Source: CAVSJJ01 sp963728395
Lineage (GTDB): Bacteria > Actinomycetota > Actinomycetes > Actinomycetales > Dermatophilaceae
NCBI GenBank assembly: GCA_963728395.1
Contig: CAVSJJ010000008.1
Span: 558,001 to 622,000 of the forward strand
Reading direction: 5' to 3'
DNA: 64,000 bases
The stretch's first letter is position 1, and every line of letters begins with the position of its first letter. A program made the translations under genes and the position numbers. The notes below the pieces were generated by a model that was not told the DNA's origin, searched no databases, and was given only the letters and a program-made list of their open reading frames with translations. This document shows, piece by piece, positions 25,248 to 35,360 of this stretch.

Positions 25248-26300
25248 CTACGATTCTGCGTCCAGATCGGTCTGGGTGACCTTGTGCAGGCCCCGCGGGT
25301 TGTCCGGGTCGAGCCCGACCTCGCGGGCGAGCCGCTCGACGACGAGCTGCGCCGGCACGATGGCGGCGATGGGCGCGATGGCCTCGGTCAGGTCCGGACC
25401 GGGCACGTGGTGGGTGCAGGCCCGGGCGTATGCCGCGTCCCCGCCGATGCCGACGGTGCGGGCGCCGCGCTCGGCGAGGTCCTCGGCGAGCTCGGTCATC
25501 GCGGCCACCAGCGGGCCGTCCTGAGCCGCGACGAGGACGGCGACGACGCCCTCGGTGACGACCGAGATCGGCCCATGTCGCAGGTCGGCGTAGGAGTAGC
25601 CACGGACCGGACGCAGGCAGGTCTCCTCGAGCTTGAGCGCCGTCTCGAGCGCCGTCCCCATGAGGAGCCCGCGGCCCGACACGACGGAGTGCTCGGCGGC
25701 GGCGAGCGCGGCGACCGCCTCATCGACTCCGGCCGCGGCGGCGATCAGCCGCTCGACCTGCTCGGGCACCCTGGCCAGCTCGGCGTCGAGGCTCGCCGGG
25801 TCCGGGGCCAGCGCGGTGCCGAGAACCGCCATCGCGACAAGCTGGGTGAGGTAGGTCTTCGTCGCGGGGACGGCCAGCTCCGGACCGGCCGCCGTGACGA
25901 GCGCAAGGTCGGCGACGTCGGCGAGCGGCGAGTCCGCGGCATTCGTCACGCCGACGACGGCCGAGCCGCAGTCCCTCGCCCAGGCGGCGGTCTCGACGAT
26001 CTCGGCCGTCGAGCCGCTCTGCGAGACGCAGACGGTGACGGCGTCGGAGAGGTCGAGGCGGCTGCGGTAGTGGGTCGCGACCGACGGCGAGGCCAGCCCG
26101 CCGCTGACGCCCGCATGCGTCTCGAGCAGGTAGCGGCCGTAGATGGCGGCGTTGTCGCTGGAGCCCCTGGCGACGAAGAGCACCCGGCGGCGCCCGGCGG
26201 CCAGCCGACGTAGGTCGGGTCGCAGGGGCAACAGGTGGTCGAGGGTCACCCGCGCCGCGGTCGGCTGCTCGGCGATCTCGCGGGCCATCTGGGTCGTCAT
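25248..26300 (-). CDS. SIS-domain sugar isomerase/deaminase (likely glucosamine-6-phosphate deaminase)
   Basis: 350 aa; ATG 26300 with AGGAGG 5 bp upstream. Two SIS (sugar isomerase) domains: FVARGSSDNAAIYGRYLLE and SQSGSTAEIVE in the first, VSGRGLLMGTALETALKLEE in the second. It resembles the isomerase half of GlmS without the glutaminase. Placed with GlcNAc PTS genes and nagA, it most likely deaminates glucosamine-6-phosphate to fructose-6-phosphate, replacing classical NagB, which is absent. No direct evidence for activity. Confidence 0.82.
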   Translation of the reverse strand: MTTQMAREIAEQPTAARVTLDHLLPLRPDLRRLAAGRRRVLFVARGSSDNAAIYGRYLLETHAGVSGGLASPSVATHYRSRLDLSDAVTVCVSQSGSTAEIVETAAWARDCGSAVVGVTNAADSPLADVADLALVTAAGPELAVPATKTYLTQLVAMAVLGTALAPDPASLDAELARVPEQVERLIAAAAGVDEAVAALAAAEHSVVSGRGLLMGTALETALKLEETCLRPVRGYSYADLRHGPISVVTEGVVAVLVAAQDGPLVAAMTELAEDLAERGARTVGIGGDAAYARACTHHVPGPDLTEAIAPIAAIVPAQLVVERLAREVGLDPDNPRGLHKVTQTDLDAES

Positions 26301-26354
26301 GGGGCCTCCTGCCCGGGCCCCGCCGCGGCTGGCGGCGTCGGCCCGGGTGGGGCC

Positions 26355-26383
26355 TTGACAACGTCGTCCTGCGGGGCCATAGT
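26355..26383 (+). promoter_or_regulatory. Candidate promoter for GntR-nagE-nagA unit
   Basis: TTGACA (26355-26360), 17-bp spacer, CATAGT (26378-26383). The -10 box ends three bases before the operator, so a bound repressor would cover the start point. Confidence 0.5.
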
Positions 26384-26385
26384 CA

Positions 26386-26411
26386 ACTGGTACGTACCAG
26401 ACCGTACCAGT
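26386..26411. promoter_or_regulatory. DasR/NagR-type operator with overlapping palindromes
   Basis: ACTGGTACGTACCAG (26386-26400) contains a perfect 14-bp palindrome. Directly following, ACCGTACCAGT completes a larger inverted repeat between ACTGGTACG and CGTACCAGT. GntR/HutC-type GlcNAc regulators bind dre sites such as ACTGGTCTAGACCACT, and this is a close relative. It lies in the 139-bp divergent gap, so one site can control both units. Confidence 0.7.
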
Positions 26412-26439
26412 ATCCGCCCGCTCCGTCGAGAGGCCCCCG

Positions 26440-27234
26440 ATGACCGGAACGCCCGCCCCCACCCGCACCGGGCGCGTCTCGGCGATCCTCGACGGCCCGC
26501 GGCCCAAGCACGCCCAGCTGAGCGACCTCCTCGCCGAGCTCGCGGCAACCGAGCTCGGCCCCGGCGCGGCGATCCCGTCCGAGCGCGAGCTCATGGCGAC
26601 CTACGACGTCTCGCGGGCGACGGTCCGCAAGGCGATTGAGAGCCTCATCAGCAGCGGGCTCCTCCACCGCGTGCCGGCCAAGGGCACCTTCGTCGCCCGG
26701 CCCCGCCTCGAGAGCAACCTTCACCTCGCGTCGTTCAGCCAGGACATGCGCCGGCGGGGGCGGATCCCCTCGACCCGGATGCTCGCCGTCGAGGAGGACC
26801 AGCCCCCGGCCGACGTCGCCGATGCTCTCGGCCTCGGACCCGACGGGGCGGCGTGGCGCGTCCACCGGGTCCGGCTCGCCGACGACCAGCCGGTCGCCGA
26901 GGAGAACGGCTGGTACCCCACCGACGCCTTCCCCGACCTCGACCACGAGGACCTCACCGGGTCCCTCTACGAGGTCTTCGCCCGGCGCTACGGCCTCGCC
27001 ATCGACCGCGCCGAGCAGACCCTGTGGGGCGAGTGCGCCGATGCGCGGCTGGGCCGGCGCCTCGAGGCGCCGGTCGGCACGCCCCTGCTCGTATTCCGCC
27101 GCGTCTCGTGGGCCGGCGACCGGCCGGTCGAGCACGTCGTCTCGCGCTACCGCGGCGACCGGTACCAGCTGCACATGAGCCTCGCGAGCGGCGGCCCGGC
27201 CGCCCCCGCACCCCCCACCGACCCCACCCCCTGA
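26440..27234 (+). CDS. GntR-family (HutC/UTRA) GlcNAc-utilisation regulator
   Basis: 264 aa, ATG 26440. Winged-helix DNA-binding domain at about residues 25-90 (LGPGAAIPSERELMATYDVSRATVRK), then a UTRA effector domain (about 110-245). Similar to DasR/NagR, which represses GlcNAc genes until glucosamine-6-P or GlcNAc-6-P binds. It is the first gene of a plus unit with nagE and nagA and divergent from SIS-EIIB-EIIA. The operator between the units is its probable binding site. Pro/Ala-rich tail of no obvious role. Confidence 0.88.
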   Translation: MTGTPAPTRTGRVSAILDGPRPKHAQLSDLLAELAATELGPGAAIPSERELMATYDVSRATVRKAIESLISSGLLHRVPAKGTFVARPRLESNLHLASFSQDMRRRGRIPSTRMLAVEEDQPPADVADALGLGPDGAAWRVHRVRLADDQPVAEENGWYPTDAFPDLDHEDLTGSLYEVFARRYGLAIDRAEQTLWGECADARLGRRLEAPVGTPLLVFRRVSWAGDRPVEHVVSRYRGDRYQLHMSLASGGPAAPAPPTDPTP

Positions 27235-27320
27235 CCGAACGTCGACCGGACGCGTCCCCCCGCCCGGCCGGCCGGCATACCACCGGCGAACCCTCGCCAG
27301 AAAGTCAAAGGAGACACCAC

Positions 27321-28583
<1,263 letters not shown>

Positions 28584-28601
28584 CGCTCACGGCATACGGC
28601 C

Positions 28602-29756
28602 ATGCTCATCACCGCAGCACAGGTGCTCACCCCGGCGCGGGCCTTCGCGCCGGGGTGGGTCCTCATCCATGACGACCAGATCGTCGAGGTCGCGTCCGGG
28701 CCGCCACCGCGGACACCCGATGTCGATCTTGGTCCGGCGACCCTCCTCCCGGGCCTGATCGACGCGCACGTCCACGGCGGCGGCGGCGAGTCCTTCCAGA
28801 CCGGCACCCCGGAGGCGGTCCACACCGCCGTCGACGCCCACCTCCTCCGGGGCACGACCTCGATGATGGCGAGTCTCGTCACCGACACCCCGGACCGGCT
28901 GACCGAGATCGTCGGCGTGCTCGCCGGTCTCGTCGAGGACGGGACGATCCTCGGGATCCATCTCGAGGGACCGTGGCTCAGCCCCAAGCACCGCGGCGCC
29001 CACGACATCGACCTGCTCACCGACCCCACGCCCGACCGGGTCGACCGGCTGCTCGCCGCCGCTCGCGGCACGGTGCGCATGGTCACCCTCGCCCCCGAGC
29101 TGCCCAGCGGGCTCACCGCGGTGCGCCGGCTCACCGAGGCCGGCGTCCTCGCCGCGATCGGACACACCGACGCGACGTATGCCGAGGCGCGGGCGGCGCT
29201 CGAGGCCGGGGCGCCGGTCGGCACCCATCTGTTCAACGCGATGCGCGCCGTCCACCACCGTGAGCCCGGGCCGGTCATCGCCCTCCTCGAGGACCCCGAC
29301 GCCTACATCGAGCTGATCGCCGACGGGGTCCACCTCCATCCGGCCGTCCTGCACCATGCCGCGACGACGAAGCCGCACCACGTCCTCCTCGTCACCGACG
29401 CGATGGCCGCGGCGGCCGCCGAGGACGGCGACTACCGGCTGGGCCCGATGGCCGTGAAGGTGGAGAACGGCGTCGCCCGGCTCGTCGAGACCGGAGCCAT
29501 CGCCGGGTCGACCCTGACGATGGCCGCCGCCGTGCGGTATGCCGTCACGGTCGTCGGCCTGCCCCTGCCGGACGTGGTCCGCGCGGCGACGATGACCCCG
29601 GCCGCGATGCTCGGCCTGGGCCGGGTCGGCCAGCTGCGGCCGGGCTTCCGGGCCGATCTGGCCGTCCTGGACGAGGACCTGCGGGTGCGGCACGTCATGC
29701 GAGCCGGATCGTGGGTCGACCGCAGCGCCGCCGACCCGCGGTGGCGCCCCCTCTAG
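28602..29756 (+). CDS. nagA: N-acetylglucosamine-6-phosphate deacetylase
   Basis: 384 aa, ATG 18 bp after nagE. Amidohydrolase-superfamily enzyme removing acetate from GlcNAc-6-P to give GlcN-6-P. Metal/substrate residues appear in DAHVHGGGG, HLEGPWL, GHTDATYAEA and HLFNAM, and the catalytic Asp is D266 in LVTDAMAA. The product is expected to go to the SIS-domain deaminase on the opposite strand. The composite palindrome follows downstream. Confidence 0.93.
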   Translation: MLITAAQVLTPARAFAPGWVLIHDDQIVEVASGPPPRTPDVDLGPATLLPGLIDAHVHGGGGESFQTGTPEAVHTAVDAHLLRGTTSMMASLVTDTPDRLTEIVGVLAGLVEDGTILGIHLEGPWLSPKHRGAHDIDLLTDPTPDRVDRLLAAARGTVRMVTLAPELPSGLTAVRRLTEAGVLAAIGHTDATYAEARAALEAGAPVGTHLFNAMRAVHHREPGPVIALLEDPDAYIELIADGVHLHPAVLHHAATTKPHHVLLVTDAMAAAAAEDGDYRLGPMAVKVENGVARLVETGAIAGSTLTMAAAVRYAVTVVGLPLPDVVRAATMTPAAMLGLGRVGQLRPGFRADLAVLDEDLRVRHVMRAGSWVDRSAADPRWRPL

Positions 29757-29823
29757 GCCGGGAGGTGTCCCTCGCGACCGGGCCCCCTCTCGGCCGGAGG
29801 GCCCGTCTCCCGCGTCGACGGAC

Positions 29824-29893
29824 AGGTTGCTGCAGGGCGGGGGTGGTGCAACACCCCCGTCCGGCAGCAACCTCTGCTAGCAGAGGTTCGTGC
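29824..29893. repeat. Composite palindromic intergenic element, copy 2
   Basis: AGGTTGCTGC (29824-29833, inverted at 29864-29873), then GGGGGTGGTGCAACACCCCC (29839-29858), then the NheI-centred palindrome CCTCTGCTAGCAGAGG (29871-29886) followed by TTCGTGCC. Same modules, same order as 9259-9344, except the first NheI palindrome is truncated to its right half. Again lies between convergent genes (nagA and GNAT). Confidence 0.85.
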
Positions 29894-29949
29894 CGGGAGG
29901 TGTCGCTGCCGGGAGGTTCGGGCCGTGGGGTGTCGGGTCGGGAGGCATG

Positions 29950-30876
29950 TCAGGGGAGGAGCAGGAGGCTGACCATGTCGAGCACCGGGCGATAGCCGAG
30001 CGCCAGATAGAGGCGGTTCGAGACTGGGTTGGCCTGGTCGGTGAACAGGCAGGCCCGCGAGCCCGCCTCGGTCAGCAGGCGCGAGACCTCGGCGACGGCG
30101 CTGGCGGCATACCCGCGACCGCGCTGCTCGGGCGGGGTGTAGACCGGGCCGACCCGGGCGACCCCGAAGGCCGGCGGGTTCGCGCCGGTGAGGTGGACCC
30201 GCTCCCCGCCAGGCGTCACCCACAGCCAGACGACCCCGGCCCGGACCCGGCGGCGGAGGTCCTCCTCGCCCGGCGCCTCGTGGTGGCTGGCCCCCGGCTC
30301 CCGACCGGCCTGCGCGTCGGCGTCGAGATGGAAGGCGTGCCACCAGCGGGACACGAGCGGCAGGTCCTCCTCGGTCGCCGCGACGAGCCGGCCGGCGGCC
30401 GGCGCGGGCGGCACGAGGTCGCCGAGCTCGAACAGGCGGGTGTGCATGTCGACGTCGATCCGGCCGCCACGCAGCCGGACGAGCTCCTCGGCGACGATCC
30501 GGGTCGCCGGCAGCGCCCCGTTGACCCCCTGCACCGGCTCGCCGCGGTCGTGCAGCTGCCGCGCGAGGGCGAGGGCGGCCTCGTCCGGCATCGGCAGCAG
30601 GTAGGGCGGGTACGGCTCGAAGGGCGCGGTCCGCATCCCGGCCCCGCGGACCCGGCCGGCCTCGTCGAGGACGGCGAGCCACCACCGAGGCGGAGTCGAC
30701 GCGCCGGAATGCCCGTTGATCGGCCCCGGAGCATCGGCCGCGCCCACCGCCCGGTGGGCCATCGTCGTCACGATTGTTGCGACGACCGGCTCGGCCCCGA
30801 GGTGGTCGCCGGCCAGGTCGAGGAACGCCGCCGGGTCGGTGAGGAACCGCAGCTCGTAGGCCGGTGCCCTGTCCAT
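29950..30876 (-). CDS. GNAT-family N-acetyltransferase
   Basis: 308 aa from ATG 30876; the upstream frame extension is low-complexity and unsupported. The C-terminal GNAT domain has GVARVGPVYTPPEQRGRGYAASAV with the acetyl-CoA loop QRGRGYA, then ANPVSNRLYLALGYRP. The N-terminal half (about 1-150) is a less conserved domain of the kind seen in some actinobacterial GNATs. Acceptor substrate unknown. Confidence 0.82.
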   Translation of the reverse strand: MDRAPAYELRFLTDPAAFLDLAGDHLGAEPVVATIVTTMAHRAVGAADAPGPINGHSGASTPPRWWLAVLDEAGRVRGAGMRTAPFEPYPPYLLPMPDEAALALARQLHDRGEPVQGVNGALPATRIVAEELVRLRGGRIDVDMHTRLFELGDLVPPAPAAGRLVAATEEDLPLVSRWWHAFHLDADAQAGREPGASHHEAPGEEDLRRRVRAGVVWLWVTPGGERVHLTGANPPAFGVARVGPVYTPPEQRGRGYAASAVAEVSRLLTEAGSRACLFTDQANPVSNRLYLALGYRPVLDMVSLLLLP

Positions 30877-30964
30877 GGGCGGCAGGCTAGCGGCGCGCCC
30901 GCCGCCGGGGCATGCCGATTCCGACCCTGCCGGGGGACCGGGCCGGCCGACCGGCACCGAGGAG

Positions 30965-31177
30965 TCAGCCGAGGAGGGGTCGGGTGGCCATCTCGTGGCG
31001 CCGCTGACGCAGCCCCGCACAAATGACGTCCTGCTCGCGGAGCAGCCGTCGGCGGCGGGGGTCCGGGCGCCCGTCCGCGCCGCAGCGAGGGCAGGTCCGC
31101 AGGGCGTCCTCGGTCTCGGCGAGGCGGCGGATCAGGGCCGCCACGGTCATGGACTCGCACCGCTGTCGCGTCACCAT
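30965..31177 (-). CDS. Small hypothetical protein with one CxxC
   Basis: 70 aa frame from ATG 31177, or 61 aa from ATG 31150. Basic, helical composition with LAETEDALRTCPRCGADGRPDP. Only one clear CxxC and a lone later Cys, so a zinc ribbon is possible but incomplete. Weak ribosome site. It fills the gap between the phosphoesterase and GNAT genes and could be spurious. Confidence 0.35.
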   Translation of the reverse strand: MVTRQRCESMTVAALIRRLAETEDALRTCPRCGADGRPDPRRRRLLREQDVICAGLRQRRHEMATRPLLG

Positions 31178-31233
31178 GTCCGCGATGCTGCTCCCCGCCC
31201 GTGACGACCACCCGTGGGATCGCTGTCCGGTCG

Positions 31234-32247
31234 CTATGAGCCGGAGCCGAGCCTGAACGCCGGGGCCATCGACGTGGCGCCGGCCGCCTGACGCAGGGGC
31301 GGCAGACCGAGCAGGTCCTCGGTCGTGCGTAGCAGCGAGTAGTGGTCGAGGTGCTGGTGCGACACCGTTCCCGGCGGGACCGAGGGAGCGACGACGATCG
31401 CGGGCACGGTCGTGCCACCTCCCTCTGCCTCGTCCCAGGTGAGAACGACGAGCGTGTCGCCCGTCGCGTAGTTCGGCCCGTCGAGCAGCCGAGTCAGCCA
31501 GGTCCGCAGCCAGGTGTCCCCCGTCGCGACGGAGCAGTCGTGGGTGTCGTGACACAGATCCGGCGTGACGAAGGCGAACGCCGGCAGCGAGCCGCTCGCG
31601 ATGTCGTGGGCGAAGGCGTCGAACCCGACGTCGTTGCTGCCACAGGTGGGGCGCAGTGAGGTGAAGTACGCCGCCGGGTTGTGCCGGACGGCATACCGGC
31701 CGGAGTCGGTCAGGCGGCACGGGCTCGGCATCGACTCCTCGTAGGCCCGCCAGGTGAGTCCGGCCGCGGCGGCCTGGGCGAAGACCGAGTCGCCGGAGAC
31801 GGGGTGGGCAGCGGGCGGCCGGTCGTCGCTCACCCCGAACGTCGAGCCACCGGTCGCGGCGAGGTAGTTCGGCAGCGAGGGATGGGTGATGCCGTGGTAG
31901 TCGGCGGCGAGCCCGCACCGGCGGGCCAGCGCGTTCTCGAACGGTGCGTCACGGGAGCCGATGATCGCGCTGGACCCCTTGTTCTCCATCCAGATCCAGA
32001 CGACATGCCGGTATGCCGTGGGCGCCGGGTGGCCGCACGGCGCGGCGGCGCTGGGGCTCGACGAGGCGCTCGGGCCGGCGGCGCCCGACGTGGCCGACGA
32101 TGATGCGGCGGTGGAGCCTCCCGGCGTCGGGGAGCGGTCGGCCGGGCCGGCGGTGGACGGCGACCCGCCACACCCGGCGAGAGCGAGGGCGACGAGGGCG
32201 GCCGCCGCGCCCGTGCGCCGGAGTCGGGCGCCCCGCGAACTCCTCAT
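31234..32247 (-). CDS. Secreted phosphoesterase-family lipoprotein (acid phosphatase-like)
   Basis: 337 aa, ATG 32247 with GAGGAGG upstream. Lipobox LALAGC with C26, then a Ser/Pro-rich linker of about 50 residues. The catalytic domain has the PF04185 phosphoesterase opening VVWIWMENKG and HPSLPNYLAATGG, then AFVTPDLCHDTHDCS and LVVLTWDEAEGGG, which carry metal-binding Asp/His/Glu. Such enzymes cleave phosphomonoesters or phospholipid head groups outside the cell. Four cysteines in the core may form disulfides. Substrate not determinable. Confidence 0.85.
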   Translation of the reverse strand: MRSSRGARLRRTGAAAALVALALAGCGGSPSTAGPADRSPTPGGSTAASSSATSGAAGPSASSSPSAAAPCGHPAPTAYRHVVWIWMENKGSSAIIGSRDAPFENALARRCGLAADYHGITHPSLPNYLAATGGSTFGVSDDRPPAAHPVSGDSVFAQAAAAGLTWRAYEESMPSPCRLTDSGRYAVRHNPAAYFTSLRPTCGSNDVGFDAFAHDIASGSLPAFAFVTPDLCHDTHDCSVATGDTWLRTWLTRLLDGPNYATGDTLVVLTWDEAEGGGTTVPAIVVAPSVPPGTVSHQHLDHYSLLRTTEDLLGLPPLRQAAGATSMAPAFRLGSGS

Positions 32248-32340
32248 GGCGTTCCTCCTCGTGGCTGGGCCCACGTGGGGCCCGATCCGACGCGGCCGAC
32301 CTTCCCACCCCAGGCTGGACGTTGCCTGTCCCGAGGGCCC

Positions 32341-33054
32341 TCAGGACACCAGGGGGGTGAAGCCGCCCATCGCCTGCTCCATGGCGTCGAGCGCCTCGCT
32401 CACGATGCTCCGCATGACCCGCATCGCCTCGGCGGAGTCACCGAGGGCGATCGCCTCGGCCACGCCGAAGTGCCAGCGGATCGCCTTCGGCTCGGGGACC
32501 GATGGCATGAGCCGGTGATGGGTGCGACCGGTGAGGGCCTCACCGACCAGGGGCGCGAAGGAGGCCAGCCCCGCGTTGCCGGATGCCTCGAGAACCGTGC
32601 TGTGGAACGTCACGTCGTGCTCGAGGTAGGTCTCCAGATCGCCCTTGGGACCGGTGAGCGACATCCCGACGACGGCCGCGCTGATCGCCGAGCGCTGGTC
32701 GTCGGTGGCCCGGATCGCGGCGAGGCCGGCCGCGACCGGCTCGATCCCGCTGCGCAGCTCGGACAGCTCTCGGAGCTGGCGGGGACGCTCGGGGCTGTTG
32801 AGCCACCATCGCACGACGAGGGGGCTGAGCGCGGCCCACTCGGCGACCGGGTTCACGGTGACGCCGACCCGTCGCCGCGAGGTGACGACGCCGTTCTGCT
32901 CGAGCACCTTGAGCGCCTCGCGGGCGATCGTCCGCGAGACGCCGTAGCGCTCCACGAGTGACTCGGTGGAGAAGGTCGAGCCGACGGGCACGGCCCCACT
33001 GGTCAGCTCGGCGCCGAGCCGCTCGAGCACGCGGCTGTGCAGGGAGGACCTCAC
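32341..33054 (-). CDS. FadR-type GntR regulator (FCD domain), probable gluconate repressor
   Basis: 237 aa from GTG 33054, chosen because GGGAG lies about 9 bp upstream; ATGs at 33078 and 33084 are alternatives. N-terminal winged helix (SGAVPVGSTFSTESLVERYGVSRTIAREALKVLEQ), then an all-helical FCD ligand domain with EHDVTFHSTVLEASGN and His residues near the end that bind a metal and an organic acid. Divergent from gntP and gluconokinase, so the likely inducer is gluconate or its phosphate. Confidence 0.85.
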   Translation of the reverse strand: MRSSLHSRVLERLGAELTSGAVPVGSTFSTESLVERYGVSRTIAREALKVLEQNGVVTSRRRVGVTVNPVAEWAALSPLVVRWWLNSPERPRQLRELSELRSGIEPVAAGLAAIRATDDQRSAISAAVVGMSLTGPKGDLETYLEHDVTFHSTVLEASGNAGLASFAPLVGEALTGRTHHRLMPSVPEPKAIRWHFGVAEAIALGDSAEAMRVMRSIVSEALDAMEQAMGGFTPLVS

Positions 33055-33144
33055 GCGCCCACTCTCCCATCTGCGCATCCTCATCGGGCACGAGGCCTCA
33101 ATGATGCTCTCAGATGACGCCTCCATGCCGTCTAAATCACTTTT

Positions 33145-33173
33145 TTGGTGCATTCTCTTTCCAAACGTAGTAC
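33145..33173 (+). promoter_or_regulatory. Candidate gntP promoter
   Basis: TTGGTG (33145-33150), 17-bp spacer, TAGTAC (33168-33173), in the most AT-rich stretch of the divergent gap and about 50 bp before the gntP ribosome site. Assignment by eye. Confidence 0.35.
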
Positions 33174-33225
33174 TTTTCAGCCACACTGCTCCCACCCAAC
33201 CCTGTCAACGACGAAGGAGGCCGAC

Positions 33226-34593
33226 GTGCCCGAACCTGTGCTGGGAACCGTCCCCCTGTTGCTCATCGCCGCCGCCGCGGTGGGCCTGCTCCTCTTCCTC
33301 ATCATCCGGCTGAAGCTGCACGCGTTTCTCTCGCTCGTGCTCGTCAGCCTGCTCACCGCCCTCGCCACCCGCATCCCCCTCACCGACGTCGTCAGCACGA
33401 TGTTGAACGGCTTCGGCGGCACCCTCGCCAGCGTGGCCCTGCTCGTCGGCCTCGGGGCGATGATCGGACGACTCCTCGAGGTCACCGGCGGCGCCCAGGC
33501 CCTCGCCGACACGCTCATCGCGAAGTTCGGCGACGACCGGGCTCCGCTCGCCCTCGGCGTGGCCTCGCTCCTGTTCGGGTTCCCGATCTTCTTCGACGCG
33601 GGCCTGATGGTGATGCTGCCGATCATCTTCTCGGTGGCACGCAAGCTGGGTGGCTCGGTCCTCCTCTACGCCCTCCCGGCGGCGGGCGCGTTCGCCGTCA
33701 TGCACGCGTTCGTCCCACCCCACCCGGGCCCGGTCGCCGCCGGCCAGCTGCTGGGCGCCGACCTCGGCCTCGTGCTGCTCGTCGGCCTCGTTCTGGCCAT
33801 CCCGACCTGGTACCTCGGCTCCTACCTCTTCTCCAGGTGGGTCGGCCACCGGTTCGTCCTGCCGGTCCCGGAGATCCTCGGGACCGACGAGAGCACCCCT
33901 GAGGACCGTCCCGGCTTCGGCACCGTGCTGTCCGTCCTCCTGCTGCCCCTCGTCCTCATCTTCCTCAACACCGGCCTGACGACGCTGGTGAACAACGGCA
34001 CGATCGGCGAGGACAACGGACTCGTCCACGTCCTGGTCCTCATCGGCCAGACCCCGATCGCCCTCCTCATCACGACCCTGTTCGCCATGGTCATCCTCAC
34101 CCGCGGTCGGCGCACCGCGAGCGATGTGGAGCAGATCGTCAACGGCGCCATCGGGCCGGTGGCCCCGATCATCCTCATCACCGGCGCCGGCGGCATGTTC
34201 GGCGGCGTCCTGCGCGCATCCGGGATCGGCCAGGCCCTGTCGGACTCGCTCGCCTCGACCGGACTGCCCGTCATCGTCGCCGCGTTCGTCATCGCGACGA
34301 TCATCCGGGTCGCCCAGGGATCAGCAACGGTTGCCCTGACGACGACGGCGGGCCTCATGGCTCCCACGGTGGCGGCCACCCAGGGCCTCTCCCAGATCGA
34401 CCTCGCCCTCATCGTCGTCGCCATCGCCTGCGGCTCCACGGTGCTGTCGCACGTCAACGACTCCGGGTTCTGGCTCGTCGGCCGGTTCCTCGGCATGGAC
34501 GAGAAGACGACCCTCAAGACGTGGACCGTCATGGAGACGCTGCTCGGCAGCATCGGCTTCGTCTTCGCCCTCGTGCTCAGCCTCGTGCTGTGA
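33226..34593 (+). CDS. gntP: GntP-family gluconate:H+ symporter
   Basis: 455 aa, GTG 33226 with GAAGGAGG 6 bp upstream. About 12 membrane helices. Family signatures: VGLGAMIGRLLEVTGGAQ, FGFPIFFDAGLMVMLPI, FVPPHPGPVAA and HVNDSGFWLVGRFLG. Imports gluconate or a similar sugar acid. Its stop overlaps the GTG start of the kinase, so transporter and kinase are coupled, which supports gluconate. Confidence 0.92.
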   Translation: MPEPVLGTVPLLLIAAAAVGLLLFLIIRLKLHAFLSLVLVSLLTALATRIPLTDVVSTMLNGFGGTLASVALLVGLGAMIGRLLEVTGGAQALADTLIAKFGDDRAPLALGVASLLFGFPIFFDAGLMVMLPIIFSVARKLGGSVLLYALPAAGAFAVMHAFVPPHPGPVAAGQLLGADLGLVLLVGLVLAIPTWYLGSYLFSRWVGHRFVLPVPEILGTDESTPEDRPGFGTVLSVLLLPLVLIFLNTGLTTLVNNGTIGEDNGLVHVLVLIGQTPIALLITTLFAMVILTRGRRTASDVEQIVNGAIGPVAPIILITGAGGMFGGVLRASGIGQALSDSLASTGLPVIVAAFVIATIIRVAQGSATVALTTTAGLMAPTVAATQGLSQIDLALIVVAIACGSTVLSHVNDSGFWLVGRFLGMDEKTTLKTWTVMETLLGSIGFVFALVLSLVL

Positions 34594-35126
34594 CCTCCGC
34601 CGGACCCGCTCCGGCCCGCACGGCGCACATCGTCGTCATGGGCGTCTCGGGCTGTGGCAAGACGGTGCTGGCCTCCCTTCTGGCCGGACGGCTCGGCTAC
34701 CGGTTCTGCGAGGCGGATGACTTCCACCCGGCGGCCAACGTCGAGAAGATGTCGAACGGCATACCGCTCATCGACGAGGACCGCTGGCCGTGGCTGGAGG
34801 CGCTCGCCGACTGGACGGCCCGGGAGGCGGCCACCGGCCACTCGACGGTGATGGCGTGCTCGGCCCTCAAGCGCAGCTACCGTGACAGGCTGCGCACCGG
34901 GAGCGGTGAGGATCTGGTCTTCGTCCATCTCGACGGCGACCCGTCCACCATCATCGAGCGGATGAACGCCCGCGAGCACTTCATGCCGACCTCGCTGCTC
35001 CGGTCGCAGCTCGACACGCTCGAGCCGCTCGCGGACGACGAGGTGGGGGTTCGAATCGACCTCGGACAGTCGCCCGAGGCCGAGCTGGTGGAGGCTCTGT
35101 CCTGGCTGGAGCCCCGGCTCCCCTGA
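34590..35126 (+). CDS. gntK: Gluconokinase (GntK type)
   Basis: 178 aa, GTG 34590 overlapping the gntP stop. Walker A GVSGCGKT near residues 18-25, then EADDFHPAANVEKMSNGIPLID, CSALKRSYRD and the Arg/His stretch NAREHFMPTSLL. Typical length for thermoresistant-type gluconokinase, which makes 6-phosphogluconate. With gntP and the FCD regulator it forms a complete gluconate module. Confidence 0.93.
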   Translation: MTSAGPAPARTAHIVVMGVSGCGKTVLASLLAGRLGYRFCEADDFHPAANVEKMSNGIPLIDEDRWPWLEALADWTAREAATGHSTVMACSALKRSYRDRLRTGSGEDLVFVHLDGDPSTIIERMNAREHFMPTSLLRSQLDTLEPLADDEVGVRIDLGQSPEAELVEALSWLEPRLP

Positions 35127-35191
35127 GTCGCTACGCCGGTCGCCCGGGGGGCCTGCGCCCCCTCCCGTCCCGACTTTCCCGCCCGATGGTG

Positions 35192-35240
35192 CAAACACCC
35201 GCCTGGCAAGACTTCCGTTGTCTTGCCAGGCGGGTGTTTG
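35192..35240. terminator. Strong hairpin terminator after gluconokinase
   Basis: Perfect 21-bp arms (35192-35212 and 35220-35240) with a 7-nt loop TTCCGTT. The arms start CAAACACCCGCC and the 3' side ends GGGTGTTTG. It lies 65 bp after gntK and 120 bp before the end of a minus-strand pseudogene, so can serve both directions. Confidence 0.8.
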
Positions 35241-35360
35241 TCTTGCCTGGCTTGCTTCGGCCGGCTCGCCCGGCCACGACTAAGGGACCGCCACGCGGGG
35301 TGGCGCCCGCACTCAGTTGGCCCTCCCCCGGGCCGGAGAGCGGGCGCCACACCCGTTCTG

